Shown: one piece after another, positions 1 to 8,242 of the stretch
Layout: each line of letters starts with the position of its first letter
Position numbering within the stretch: position 1 is the stretch's first letter
DNA from: Balneolia bacterium
GTDB taxonomy: Bacteria; Bacteroidota; Rhodothermia; Balneolales; Cyclonatronaceae
Length of the DNA stretch: 35,091 nucleotides
Reading direction: 5' to 3'
Assembly: GCA_003555145.1 (NCBI GenBank)
Contig: PWID01000124.1
Coordinates: 1-35,091 of the forward strand
Made by a program: the position numbers and the translations under genes
The notes under the pieces: model-generated
Seen by the model: the letters and a program-made list of their open reading frames with translations, nothing else
Databases searched by the model: none
What the model was told of the DNA's origin: nothing

Positions 1-66
1 ACACGGCCGTTAAGCTCTCCAGCGCCGATGGTACTGCCACAAGCGGAAGAGTAGGTCGCCGCCTCA
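1..66 (+). rRNA. rrf: 5S ribosomal RNA, 3' end (partial)
   Basis: The first bases contain the conserved 3' half of bacterial 5S rRNA: TTAAGCTCTCCAGCGCCGAT, then GGTACTGCC and the closing GAGTAGGTCGCCGCC strand. The 5' half lies before the window, so this is the tail of a gene and probably the end of an rRNA operon read on the plus strand. A perfect terminator hairpin follows within 20 bases. The exact 3' end is uncertain by a few bases because the pairing 5' strand is not visible. Confidence 0.92.
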
Positions 67-82
67 TCTTTTTTTCTACCCT

Positions 83-114
83 AAGCCCTGTTCGCCTTGA
101 ACAGGGCTTTTTTT
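83..114 (+). terminator. Intrinsic terminator of the rRNA operon
   Basis: A perfect 11-bp stem, AAGCCCTGTTC (83-93) with GAACAGGGCTT (99-109), encloses the 5-base loop GCCTT and runs into seven T residues (108-114). It lies directly after the 5S rRNA end and should stop transcription before the glycan genes. Confidence 0.93.
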
Positions 115-183
115 ATGCGCTTTATTCATATATTCGTCCCCAAGCGTTTAGACATCGTATTCCAATAGCTTCATAGTTAGTTA

Positions 184-981
184 ATGAAACAAAATCTGCT
201 TTCCCTTCTCAGAGCTTTGAACCTTCTGCATTTTGCAGACCGAATAAACTTTATGAGACAGCAACTGCTTAATTTGCCTTCAAACAGAGCGTTCAGGAAG
301 AACTTTCCTGATATTTCGTTACCACCTGACTACCTCATGTATGAGTCTTTTTCTCTAAATTATGAGCAGTATTATGTGGCCAGCAGGAATGCTAGCGAAG
401 CTATTGCCGATACAATAAAAAAACACCTCAAAGTAAAGGATAATCTTTCGGTATTGGACTGGGGATGCGGACCCGGCAGGATTATTCGGCACATGAGTGA
501 TTTTTTTCCGAATGCGTCATTGTATGGCACAGATCCTAATAACAAATCAATAAACTGGTGCCAGGAAAACCTTAACGGTACTTACAATACAAATTCTTTA
601 GAGCCTCCGCTTCGATATGATGATAATGCCTTCGATGTAATCTATGGTATTTCAATCTTTACACATCTTTCTGAAGAAATGCATGATGCGTGGATGGCTG
701 AACTTCTCAGAGTTCTTAAACCTGGCGGTATTATGTATCAGACCACGCATGGTGATGCAACCAAAATCCGATTAAATTCTGATGAAGTGCGTCATTTTGA
801 TGATGGCAATATTGTGGTGCGCGGAAAAGTTGTTGAAGGTCACCGAATATATACAGCATATCAACCGGCACGATATATGAATAATCTGATTAATTCTCAT
901 GGTGGTGTCGTACTTGAGCATATCAGCCCAGTTGAGAAGAAAAGAATTCCTCCAAAGGATATTTGGCTGATTACTAAATAG
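184..981 (+). CDS. Class I SAM-dependent methyltransferase
   Basis: This 265-residue protein carries a class I (Rossmann-fold) methyltransferase core. Motif I is LDWGCGPGRI (residues 91-100), which binds S-adenosylmethionine. The acidic GTD pocket is near 115-117, and the FDVIYGISIFTHL stretch (about 150-162) matches motif IV/post-IV of the Methyltransf_11/25 families. No signal peptide or membrane segment is visible, so it should be cytosolic. The substrate cannot be read from sequence. Its place directly before a GT2 glycosyltransferase suggests methylation of a sugar or a glycan precursor, which is inference. The ATG at 184 has no clear Shine-Dalgarno, as is common in this window. It is probably the first gene after the rRNA terminator. 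Confidence 0.85.
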   Translation: MKQNLLSLLRALNLLHFADRINFMRQQLLNLPSNRAFRKNFPDISLPPDYLMYESFSLNYEQYYVASRNASEAIADTIKKHLKVKDNLSVLDWGCGPGRIIRHMSDFFPNASLYGTDPNNKSINWCQENLNGTYNTNSLEPPLRYDDNAFDVIYGISIFTHLSEEMHDAWMAELLRVLKPGGIMYQTTHGDATKIRLNSDEVRHFDDGNIVVRGKVVEGHRIYTAYQPARYMNNLINSHGGVVLEHISPVEKKRIPPKDIWLITK

Positions 982-1045
982 TGTATCATCTACGCTGTAT
1001 GATTTTGTATTTTCCTCACTGACTGTCAATCATATTTATACCAGC

Positions 1046-3202
1046 GTGACTAAACCTGAATTCGGAACCGAACCAGATATATCTCTTGTAATCGTTAATT
1101 ATAACGTAAAGGAGTATTTGGCCAATTTACTTCATTCTGTATATCGTGCTCATCACGACTTCAGACTTGAAATCTTTGTAGTAGATAACTATTCCACGGA
1201 TGGTTCGGTAGAGTTTCTGAGGCAGCGCTTTCCTGACGTACATTATATAGCCAACGACACCAATCTTGGCTTCGGAAAAGCTAATAATCAGGCTATCAGG
1301 CAGTGTAAGGGTAGGTACACTCTTATTGTAAACCCTGACGTTCTCATTGGTGAGGACACCCTACAGGTGCTTTACGATCATATGGAAACAAACCCAGGAA
1401 CTGGTGCGAGCGGGTGTAAAATTCTCAATCCCGACGGCACTTTTGCTCCAGAGTCCCGTCGTTCTATTCCCACCCCTATGAAGGCCATGTATAAAGTGCT
1501 TGGCCTTACGACCCTTTTCCCCAAAAGCAGTCGTTTCGCCTCCTACTATATGGGAGGAACCGATGAAAATACACCTTCCCGTGTGGAGGTTCTTTCCGGT
1601 TCTTTTATGTTTTACCGCACGGATGTGCTTCAGGAGCTTGGGGGGTTCGACGAGAGATTCTTTATGTATGGTGAAGACATCGATTTGTGCTATAGAACCC
1701 TTCAAAAAGGTTACAATATTGATTATGTGCCCGAAACGAGCATTATTCATTACAAGGGTGAAAGTACCAAGAAGGAGAATCTGAGGTACATCATCACCTT
1801 TAATAAAGCGCTCTATCAGTTTTTTGAGAAGCATTACAGCTATGGCTACAGCTTCTTTTTCCGACTTTTTATCCTGCTGGGTATAGTGGTTAAGTCGGCT
1901 GCATCTTATGTGCTCACCCTGTTTAATAAAGCGCTGCGGCCCGTGATAGACCTTGGGCTTCTCAATCTGGTTACCATCATCTTTTTCCTTTACCGGTATG
2001 AGATTCATCCGCTGAGTATTCTTCAGGACTACCAGCCGGTTTTTTTGGTGGTTAATTTAATGTGTTCGGTCTTTTATCTTCTTTTTGCCAAATATTATTC
2101 CCTCTACGGCATCAACAAGTATTCGATCAGCAGTCAGGTGAAAGCTATTATACTCACGTTTGTTTCGGTCGTGGTGATTTCATTCTTTGTAAGAGACTTT
2201 GCGTTTTCGCGGCTGGTACTTGTTGCAAGCGCATCCGTTCTTCTCGTGCTGCTGCCCGTGCTCAGATACATGAGCTCGCGCTATTTTAACCGCTCGGCAT
2301 CGGGCAGGGACAGGCTCAAGGCCATACGGGTTATTATCGCAGGGATAGATGAAAAGACGCAGTCAGCAATACGTAAAATACGCTCAGAGGTAGAGTGGAA
2401 CTACGAAATCGTAGGACTCGTATCTCAGGACGAAGACGTGAAGCAGGAGCCTATAGATGATGTGCCATTGCTTGGCCACATTTCCCAGCTGCCCGAGCTG
2501 GTTGCATCTTATAAAGCGGATCAGGTTGTTTTTATACTGGATAAAGTACGCCATATAGATGTACTTAAATCACTTTCTCAATTAAGGGACACTCCGGTTG
2601 TATCGAAGGTTGTTCCGAACTCGCTGGACTACATTATCGGGAAATCAAATGTAGAATATTTCGATGATGTACCTGTCGTGGATCTTGAACTGTCGTCTCT
2701 TAACGCATGGAACAGGTTTCTGAAAAGGAATCTTGATTTCTGGATTTCGGGTTTGGGCATCATTCTGCTGTCTCCGGTTTACATCGTACAAAAGCTGAGT
2801 AGATTCACATCAAGGCCGTCTAAAATGAACGTGAATATCTTTCTGGACTCGTCTTCAACGCTTAACGTGAAGTTTATGAGTCCTCCGGCAAAACATAAGC
2901 TTATAAATACCTATCTGTTCCTGCTGAGAGTATTTACAGGTGAGTTCAGTCTGGTAGGCGCTCCAATCATTAAAGAACGGCAGGGCAGGTTTATTTACTA
3001 TAAGCCGGGTTTAACGGGTCTGAGACAGCTTAATGAGCACAGGCTGTTTCGCGATGAAGAAAAGGAGCGGTACGAAATGCACTATCTTCAGTCGTACACG
3101 ATCTGGAAAGATCTGGAGATTTTGTTTGCAAGCCTGCGTTCGAAGCAAAGCATGCATTTCACAGAGTATATTGGTGATAGCAGTGTCGCCTCAGAAAATT
3201 AA
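1046..3202 (+). CDS. GT2 glycosyltransferase fused to a degenerate polyprenyl glycosylphosphotransferase-like region
   Basis: This 718-residue protein has three parts. Residues 12-245 are a GT2 domain of the rhamnosyltransferase (WbbL) type, with SLVIVNYN, VVDNYSTDGS, NPDV and YGEDIDLCYR. Residues about 268-410 hold several hydrophobic segments. Residues 427-540 look like the Rossmann/CoA-binding domain of WbaP-type enzymes, and 556-718 resemble the bacterial sugar transferase domain (SLVGAP, KPGLTGLRQL). In that last domain the catalytic Asp-Glu pair, DE in the neighbour at 4561, aligns to Asn621-Thr622, and KFRSM is reduced to KFMSP. The GT2 half therefore looks active and the C-terminal half looks dead. 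The start is GTG at 1046; no good ATG precedes SLVIVNYN. The 3' end lies in a 12-bp hairpin shared with the convergent tgt. Confidence is high for GT2 and moderate for the pseudoenzyme reading. Confidence 0.88.
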   Translation: MTKPEFGTEPDISLVIVNYNVKEYLANLLHSVYRAHHDFRLEIFVVDNYSTDGSVEFLRQRFPDVHYIANDTNLGFGKANNQAIRQCKGRYTLIVNPDVLIGEDTLQVLYDHMETNPGTGASGCKILNPDGTFAPESRRSIPTPMKAMYKVLGLTTLFPKSSRFASYYMGGTDENTPSRVEVLSGSFMFYRTDVLQELGGFDERFFMYGEDIDLCYRTLQKGYNIDYVPETSIIHYKGESTKKENLRYIITFNKALYQFFEKHYSYGYSFFFRLFILLGIVVKSAASYVLTLFNKALRPVIDLGLLNLVTIIFFLYRYEIHPLSILQDYQPVFLVVNLMCSVFYLLFAKYYSLYGINKYSISSQVKAIILTFVSVVVISFFVRDFAFSRLVLVASASVLLVLLPVLRYMSSRYFNRSASGRDRLKAIRVIIAGIDEKTQSAIRKIRSEVEWNYEIVGLVSQDEDVKQEPIDDVPLLGHISQLPELVASYKADQVVFILDKVRHIDVLKSLSQLRDTPVVSKVVPNSLDYIIGKSNVEYFDDVPVVDLELSSLNAWNRFLKRNLDFWISGLGIILLSPVYIVQKLSRFTSRPSKMNVNIFLDSSSTLNVKFMSPPAKHKLINTYLFLLRVFTGEFSLVGAPIIKERQGRFIYYKPGLTGLRQLNEHRLFRDEEKERYEMHYLQSYTIWKDLEILFASLRSKQSMHFTEYIGDSSVASEN

Positions 3203-3215
3203 TTGAGGCGACACT
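3182..3215. terminator. Perfect 12-bp hairpin between convergent GT2-fusion and tgt genes
   Basis: AGTGTCGCCTCA (3182-3193) and TGAGGCGACACT (3204-3215) are exact reverse complements around a 10-base A/T-rich loop. The left arm encodes the last residues of the upstream protein and the loop holds its stop codon; tgt ends 10 bases further on. It probably terminates or stabilises both convergent transcripts. Neither side has a long U tract, so an intrinsic terminator is likely but not certain. Confidence 0.6.
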
Positions 3216-3224
3216 TAGCTTCAG

Positions 3225-4352
3225 CTACAGCCTGTTTGTAACCTTTTCGATCATTTGCGGATACCAGCTGCCAAAGGTTCCGGCATCGATATGGCTTCGT
3301 ATTTCTTCCATCAGCCAGAGGTAAAAGGTGAGGTTATGTACGGAAGCTATCATCATTCCAAGAATTTCGTTGCAGCGGAACAGGTGATGAATATAGGCCA
3401 TCGTATAGGTTGACGTAAAGTCTGTTCCAAAGGACTCGTCAAGAAACTGATGATGGTTTTTCCATTTCGCATTTTTCATATTGACGATACCTTCGCGGGT
3501 AAAAACGGTTCCGTTTCTTGCGTTCCGCGTCGGCATTACGCAGTCGAACATATCAACTCCATTGGCAACTCCGTGCAGCAGGTCTGCCGGGGTGCCAACG
3601 CCCATAAGGTAGCGTGCTTTTTCTGCGGGAAGAACATCAGTAACAAGGTCTGTCATTTCGTACATCAGCTCGTTCGGTTCACCCACGCTTAGTCCGCCAA
3701 TGGCGTTTCCGTCGAAATCCATTTCGGCAATAGCTTCCGCAGATTGTGTTCTCAGGTCTTTGTATGTACTGCCCTGGCATATCCCAAATAAATGCTGTTT
3801 GTGCCCGTAGTGCCCTTCCGAATTATCAAAAGCAGTCTTGCATCTTTTCGCCCAGCGATGGGTGAGCTCCATAGAGTTTTTGGCATATTCGTAGGTTGAT
3901 GGGTAGGGCGGACACTCGTCGAGCACCATCATAATATCGGAACCGAGTACCCGTTCGGTATGCACAACGCTTTCCGGGGTAAACTGATGCTTCGAGCCGT
4001 CTAAATGACTTTTGAAAGTCACTCCCCGTTCTTCAAGCTTTCGGTTGTCTGAAAGTGAAAAAACCTGGTATCCGCCGGAGTCAGTGAGAATAGGCCCGTT
4101 CCATTTCATAAACTTATGAAGACCGCCTGCCGCAGACATGATTTCATTCCCGGGCCTCAGATACAGGTGATAGGTGTTGCCAAGAATAATTTGTGCTTTA
4201 ATCTTCTCTGCCAAATCGATCTGGTTCACGGCTTTTACCGTGGCAATAGTTCCAACCGGCATAAAAATGGGCGTTTGGATTGTGCCATGGTCGGTTTTGA
4301 GCTCTCCGAGCCTGGCCTTTGTGTCGGTATCGTTCTTAATAAGTTGGAACAC
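3225..4352 (-). CDS. tgt: Queuine/preQ1 tRNA-ribosyltransferase
   Basis: Tgt exchanges guanine-34 in the anticodon of Asn, Asp, His and Tyr tRNAs for the queuosine precursor preQ1. The 375-residue length fits the family. Clear motifs are ILTDSGGYQVFSL (substrate pocket with the conserved Asp), GGLSVGEP, MGVGTP and FDCVMPTRNARNG, which carries the nucleophilic Asp. The usual zinc site CxCxxC before the AYxHH motif is missing: the three Cys positions read Phe, Thr and Thr. As I recall, Bacteroidota Tgt proteins also lack these Cys, so this is probably a lineage trait rather than decay. The start is GTG (4352), with AGGA about 15 bases upstream. The gene sits alone on the minus strand inside the glycan locus, and I saw no preQ1 riboswitch upstream. 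Confidence 0.95.
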   Translation of the reverse strand: MFQLIKNDTDTKARLGELKTDHGTIQTPIFMPVGTIATVKAVNQIDLAEKIKAQIILGNTYHLYLRPGNEIMSAAGGLHKFMKWNGPILTDSGGYQVFSLSDNRKLEERGVTFKSHLDGSKHQFTPESVVHTERVLGSDIMMVLDECPPYPSTYEYAKNSMELTHRWAKRCKTAFDNSEGHYGHKQHLFGICQGSTYKDLRTQSAEAIAEMDFDGNAIGGLSVGEPNELMYEMTDLVTDVLPAEKARYLMGVGTPADLLHGVANGVDMFDCVMPTRNARNGTVFTREGIVNMKNAKWKNHHQFLDESFGTDFTSTYTMAYIHHLFRCNEILGMMIASVHNLTFYLWLMEEIRSHIDAGTFGSWYPQMIEKVTNRL

Positions 4353-4560
4353 TTTTATGCTTTATTCCTTATTTTATTTGATTGTAGTAAATGAGCTGTG
4401 ATTAAAATCGCCTGAATCCTGATAAAAAATATAGAATCGACAACATGGACCTCTGCAGCAGCCTGGTTTTTGTACAGCAGATGGGAAGATAAGTGATTTT
4501 GAGCATAAAATTCGATCAAGCCTGATGAACCGCCGAAGTCTAAACGGAGAAAACTGAACC
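4353..4560. promoter_or_regulatory. Divergent intergenic region between tgt and the sugar transferase
   Basis: This 208-bp A/T-rich gap separates two divergently transcribed genes, so it must hold promoters for both. I could not identify clear -33/-7 boxes. It contains two copies of the window's 7-bp repeat (CCTGAAT, CCTGATA) at 4411-4424. No convincing small gene was seen. Confidence 0.5.
4411..4424. repeat. CTG-heptad repeat, two units
   Basis: CCTGAAT followed directly by CCTGATA. Both heptads also occur in the longer array at 25464-25505, and CCTGATA occurs at 9099-9119. With two units this could be chance on its own; it is listed because of the other loci. Confidence 0.4.
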
Positions 4561-5979
4561 TTGGAGCGCAAAAGAGATATCATATTTACCTTACTGGCAG
4601 ACTTTATTGCTTTGCTGGCGGTGTGGTACGTGTTTTATCATATTCGTTTTGAGCTGCAGTTATTCGATTCTCCTCAACTGGTTGCTCCTGCAAGTATTTT
4701 GCTGCCCGCCATCGTAACGGCATTCTACTGGATTGCCGTTTTTGCCTTCTTTGGCCTTTATAAACGGCTGTACATGATTTCCCGTTTCGATGAGATTCTG
4801 CGGGTTGGTAAAATTACCATCATCGGCACGCTTATCTTTTTCTTTTTGCTGTTTACGGATGATCTGAACTGGAATTCGAGCAATATCAGCTACGCCAAAA
4901 ATTATACGATTATATACTGGCTGCTAACCTTTTCGTTTGTGGCATTTAACAGGCTGATTGTGCGTACCATCCAGAAAGCCACGGTTATGCGCGGAGTGGG
5001 CCTGCATAAAGCAATTATTGTGGGTGTGGGTGAAACGGCGCGGCAGGTACATGAAGACATCGAGCGCCACAAGACATCGGGTCTCAATGTAGTGGGTTTT
5101 GTAGATCAGACGGCAAAAGAAGAAGATGCCGATCCTAAAGTCGAGCCGGAAATGGTGCTGGGTACCATCGACGAAATTAATGAGATTGTTGATAAATACG
5201 GGGTTGAAGACGTAATTGTGGCAATGGAGCCTCAGGATCGGTTCAAACTGGTGAATATCCTGGATTCTATCGAAAAGCCGAACGTTACCATCAAAATACT
5301 GCCGGACTTTTATCAGATTATTAGTGGCTTGAACCAGACGAACCAAATTTTCGGGCTTCCGCTTATTGTTGTTATGCCGGACCCGATGCCTCCATGGGAA
5401 AAAACGGTTAAGCGATTGATGGACATCATTCTGTCGCTTATAATTCTGATTGCTACGCTACCGGTAATGATCGTAACCGCTCTGCTGATACGGTTTACCT
5501 CTGAAGGCCCGGTTGTATTTGCCCAGGAGCGCGTGGGCCTGCATGGCGAACCTTTTACGATGTACAAGTTCAGAAGTATGTACCAGAATGCGGAGAAAAA
5601 GACGGGGCCGACCTGGGCTACCGACGACGATCCGCGAATTACGCCACTAGGTATCTGGCTGCGAAAGCTCAGGCTCGATGAACTGCCTCAGCTGCTTAAT
5701 GTATTAAAAGGTGATATGAGTCTGGTCGGGCCACGTCCGGAGCGACAGTTTTTTGTCAATCAGTTTAAAAAGCAAATTCCTTTGTACAACCGTCGCCTCA
5801 GGGTACGCCCCGGTATTACGGGCTGGGCACAGGTAAAGTGGAAGTATGATGAAACCTTCGACGATGTAATCGAAAAGACTAAATACGATCTGTTTTATGT
5901 GGAGAACATCTCGCTTAAAATGGACCTTAAAATTCTAATAAATACCATTTTTACTATGCTGGCCGGGAAAGGCAAATAG
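4561..5979 (+). CDS. Polyprenyl-phosphate glycosylphosphotransferase (undecaprenyl-phosphate sugar phosphotransferase)
   Basis: This 472-residue membrane enzyme should start glycan synthesis by moving a sugar-1-phosphate from a nucleotide sugar to undecaprenyl phosphate. The N-terminal ~125 residues hold about four hydrophobic segments. A Rossmann/CoA-binding-3 domain follows (about 145-275; KAIIVGVGETARQV, VVGFVD). From about 285 comes the bacterial sugar transferase domain, with KRLMDIILS, VFAQERVGLHGEPFTMYKFRSM, the catalytic RLDELPQLLNV (Asp373-Glu374), SLVGPRP and RPGITGWAQV. Length and order match WbaP/WcaJ-type (TIGR03025) enzymes. The start is TTG at 4561; the next in-frame ATG would remove the first membrane segments. 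GGAG lies about 12 bases upstream. The sugar is not predictable. It is the active relative of the degenerate domain in the 1046-3202 gene. Confidence 0.93.
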   Translation: MERKRDIIFTLLADFIALLAVWYVFYHIRFELQLFDSPQLVAPASILLPAIVTAFYWIAVFAFFGLYKRLYMISRFDEILRVGKITIIGTLIFFFLLFTDDLNWNSSNISYAKNYTIIYWLLTFSFVAFNRLIVRTIQKATVMRGVGLHKAIIVGVGETARQVHEDIERHKTSGLNVVGFVDQTAKEEDADPKVEPEMVLGTIDEINEIVDKYGVEDVIVAMEPQDRFKLVNILDSIEKPNVTIKILPDFYQIISGLNQTNQIFGLPLIVVMPDPMPPWEKTVKRLMDIILSLIILIATLPVMIVTALLIRFTSEGPVVFAQERVGLHGEPFTMYKFRSMYQNAEKKTGPTWATDDDPRITPLGIWLRKLRLDELPQLLNVLKGDMSLVGPRPERQFFVNQFKKQIPLYNRRLRVRPGITGWAQVKWKYDETFDDVIEKTKYDLFYVENISLKMDLKILINTIFTMLAGKGK

Positions 5980-6017
5980 TTCGCCCTCTTTCCTGTAATA
6001 GCATCTGCTAAACAGAC

Positions 6018-6743
6018 ATGTCCGATATTTTAGTAATCATACCGACGTATAACGAGGCCACAAATGTAGCGCGGCTTATTCCCGTTATGATGACACTCCA
6101 GCCGGAAGTGGAAGTTCTTTTTGTGGACGATAATTCTCCCGACGGAACCCAGGATATCATAAAAAAACAGGCTGAAGCTTTTCCGGAACGCATTCATCTG
6201 CTGGCTCGTGAAAAAAAATCAGGATTGGGCTCGGCTTATGTTGCCGGTTTTAAATACGCACTGGAAAAAGACTATGAGTACATCTGCGAAATGGATGCCG
6301 ACTTTTCGCACGACCCGAATGATATCACCCGGCTGGTTGATGCCGTAAAAAGTGGTGAAGGAAGCCTGGTAATAGGTTCGCGCTACCACAATGGAATAAG
6401 CATAGTGAACTGGCCTTTAAGCCGCCTCATTTTATCTTATTCTGCGAATATGTACGCGCGCTTTATAACAGGTTTGCCTGTTAAAGATACAACAGCAGGT
6501 TTCAAGTGCTTTCGCCGCGATGTGCTTGAGGCCATACAACTTCACAGGATTAAGTCCAATGGCTACGCTTTCCAGATAGAACTGCATTTTCGGGCCTGGA
6601 TGGCCGGATTTAAACTAAGCGAAGTTTCCATTATATTCAGGGAGCGTGAGGAAGGTGAATCTAAAATGTCTAAGAATATTATTTTTGAAGCAGTCTGGAT
6701 GGTCTGGGCGCTTAAACTACGCAGTATGATTAACAGATTGTGA
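6018..6743 (+). CDS. Polyprenol monophosphomannose synthase-like GT2 glycosyltransferase
   Basis: This 241-residue GT2 protein matches the dolichol-phosphate mannose synthase (DPM1/Ppm1) type. It carries VIIPTYNEA (7-15), VDDNSPDGT (36-44), the metal-binding EMDADFSHDP (91-100), IGSRYHNG and DTTAGFKCFRRDVL. Such enzymes transfer mannose or glucose from GDP/UDP-sugar to a polyprenyl phosphate, producing a lipid-linked donor for membrane glycosyltransferases. There are no C-terminal membrane helices, so it is the soluble or peripheral form. It begins 38 bases after the sugar-transferase gene on the same strand and is probably co-transcribed with it. ATG at 6018 has no Shine-Dalgarno. The exact donor sugar is inference. 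Confidence 0.9.
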   Translation: MSDILVIIPTYNEATNVARLIPVMMTLQPEVEVLFVDDNSPDGTQDIIKKQAEAFPERIHLLAREKKSGLGSAYVAGFKYALEKDYEYICEMDADFSHDPNDITRLVDAVKSGEGSLVIGSRYHNGISIVNWPLSRLILSYSANMYARFITGLPVKDTTAGFKCFRRDVLEAIQLHRIKSNGYAFQIELHFRAWMAGFKLSEVSIIFREREEGESKMSKNIIFEAVWMVWALKLRSMINRL

Positions 6744-6777
6744 TTTTAACAGCATCAACAGAACTTAGTAAGTAAAC

Positions 6778-6799
6778 GAACGTTCAGGAGCCCGGCTCC
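6778..6799. promoter_or_regulatory. Two adjacent palindromes upstream of accA
   Basis: GAACGTTC (6778-6785, 8-bp palindrome) is followed one base later by GGAGCCCGGCTCC (6787-6799, 6-bp arms around one base). They lie 15-36 bases before the accA start and could be an operator or a leader structure. Such short palindromes can also occur by chance. Confidence 0.25.
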
Positions 6800-6813
6800 G
6801 ACTAACCACTTAT

Positions 6814-7785
6814 ATGATTATGAATACGAACTACCTCGATTTCGAAAAACCAATTGCAGAGCTTGAAAAGAAAATTGAAGAGCTCAACTCTATCCGAATA
6901 CCCGAAAACGACGTTCTTCGTCCGGAAATTGAGCGCCTGCAGCAGCGAGTACACGAGTTGCGGATCTCTATTTTTTCCAATCTTACTGCATGGCAGAAGG
7001 TACAGCTTGCGCGACACCCGGACCGCCCCTACACGCTGGATTATATTTACAACATCTGTGAACACTTCACCGAACTTCACGGCGACCGTAACGTAGGCGA
7101 CGATAAAGCCATAGTCGGTGGATTTGCCACTATCGATGGTTTATCGGTAATGGTGATAGGTCAGCAGAAAGGGCGCGATACAAGCAGCCGTAAATACCGC
7201 AACTTTGGTATGCCGAATCCGGAAGGATACAGAAAGGCGCTGCGGCTAATGAAGCTGGCCGAAAAATTCGGGATCCCGGTTATCACACTCGTGGATACTC
7301 CTGGCGCATTTCCCGGCCTTGAGGCCGAGGAGCGTGGGCAGGCTGAAGCCATTGCCGTTAACCTGAGAGAAATGGCCGTACTTAAGGTTCCTATCATCAC
7401 CGTAATTATTGGTGAAGGCGCCAGTGGCGGCGCGTTGGGTATCGGTATGGGTAACGAGGTGTATATGATGGAGAACACCTGGTATTCGGTTATCTCACCG
7501 GAATCCTGCTCCTCCATTCTCTGGAAAACATGGGAGTACAAAGAGCAGGCCGCGGCCGCTCTGAAGCTCACTGCTAAAGACCTGATGGAACTAAAAGTGA
7601 TTGACGGTATCATTGCTGAGCCTCTTGGTGGTGCGCATCGCGACTACGATGCAGCCGCACAGGCACTCAAAAAACAGCTGCTCGAAAGCCTTGACCGCCT
7701 CGGGAAAATGAAGACCGATAAGCTGGTTAATCAGCGAATCGACAAGTATGCGGCAATGGGCGTTTGGGAGACGGTAGAGGCCTGA
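6814..7785 (+). CDS. accA: Acetyl-CoA carboxylase carboxyltransferase subunit alpha
   Basis: AccA forms the alpha2beta2 carboxyltransferase with AccD and moves the carboxyl group from carboxybiotin to acetyl-CoA, giving malonyl-CoA for fatty acid synthesis. The 323-residue length is typical. The N-terminal helical part ([17 protein letters not shown]) is characteristic. It is followed by [14 protein letters not shown]-type sequence (here [14 protein letters not shown], about 66-79), [16 protein letters not shown] (131-146), [19 protein letters not shown] (158-176) and the oxyanion-hole stretch [14 protein letters not shown] (198-211). Two starts are possible, ATG 6814 or ATG 6820; neither has a Shine-Dalgarno at normal spacing. 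A thioesterase gene begins four bases after the stop, so the two are probably translated from one transcript. Confidence 0.96.
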   Translation: MIMNTNYLDFEKPIAELEKKIEELNSIRIPENDVLRPEIERLQQRVHELRISIFSNLTAWQKVQLARHPDRPYTLDYIYNICEHFTELHGDRNVGDDKAIVGGFATIDGLSVMVIGQQKGRDTSSRKYRNFGMPNPEGYRKALRLMKLAEKFGIPVITLVDTPGAFPGLEAEERGQAEAIAVNLREMAVLKVPIITVIIGEGASGGALGIGMGNEVYMMENTWYSVISPESCSSILWKTWEYKEQAAAALKLTAKDLMELKVIDGIIAEPLGGAHRDYDAAAQALKKQLLESLDRLGKMKTDKLVNQRIDKYAAMGVWETVEA

Positions 7786-7789
7786 TTTT

Positions 7790-8242
7790 ATGGCACAAAC
7801 TGAACCCAAAGAGAGACGGGAACCACTTTTAGTTTACGAACACCAGCTGCGAAGCCGGTATGCGGAGACCGACCAGATGGGGTATGTATACCACGGTCGT
7901 TTTCTGGAGTATTTCGAGGAAGCCCGTACGGAGATGATCCGTGAAGCCGGTGTTTCCTACAAAGCCCTTGAAGATGCCGGAGTGATGCTTCCCGTTATGC
8001 ACGTAAGCCTGGACTACAAACGCCCCGCTTTTTACGATGAGCTGCTCACTATCAGGGTGAAAATCTATGATGAACCCGCCACCAGACTATTTACTCATTA
8101 TGAGGTAGTTGGCACCGATAATAAAGTGAAAATTACCGGTTTGGTTGTACTGTGTTTTGTTGATTTTAAAACGCGGCGACCGTGCCCGCCACCCGACTTG
8201 TTTGTTGCTGGAATGAAATCATTTATGGAGTCTCATGGATAA
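7790..8242 (+). CDS. YbgC/4-hydroxybenzoyl-CoA-type acyl-CoA thioesterase
   Basis: This 150-residue hotdog-fold protein resembles the YbgC/FcbC group, which hydrolyses acyl-CoA thioesters. The active-site segment RYAETDQMGYVYHGRFLEYF (residues 23-42) has the catalytic Asp and the conserved YHGRF/YFEEAR pattern. Residues 62-80 (VMHVSLDYKRPAFYDELL) form the following strands. No signal or membrane segment is seen. It starts four bases after accA and overlaps nadC by eight bases, so it lies in a tight operon. A role in trimming acyl-CoA linked to fatty acid supply is plausible, but the substrate is not evident from sequence. Confidence 0.9.
   Translation: MAQTEPKERREPLLVYEHQLRSRYAETDQMGYVYHGRFLEYFEEARTEMIREAGVSYKALEDAGVMLPVMHVSLDYKRPAFYDELLTIRVKIYDEPATRLFTHYEVVGTDNKVKITGLVVLCFVDFKTRRPCPPPDLFVAGMKSFMESHG

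Noticed and set aside
1361-2008. 215-residue minus-strand ORF inside the GT2 fusion
   Set aside because: It is fully antisense to a strongly supported gene and shows no recognisable domain; its length follows from codon bias of the plus-strand gene.
4353-4560. preQ1 riboswitch upstream of tgt
   Set aside because: I looked for a preQ1-I/II-like stem and A-rich tail on the minus strand and saw none.
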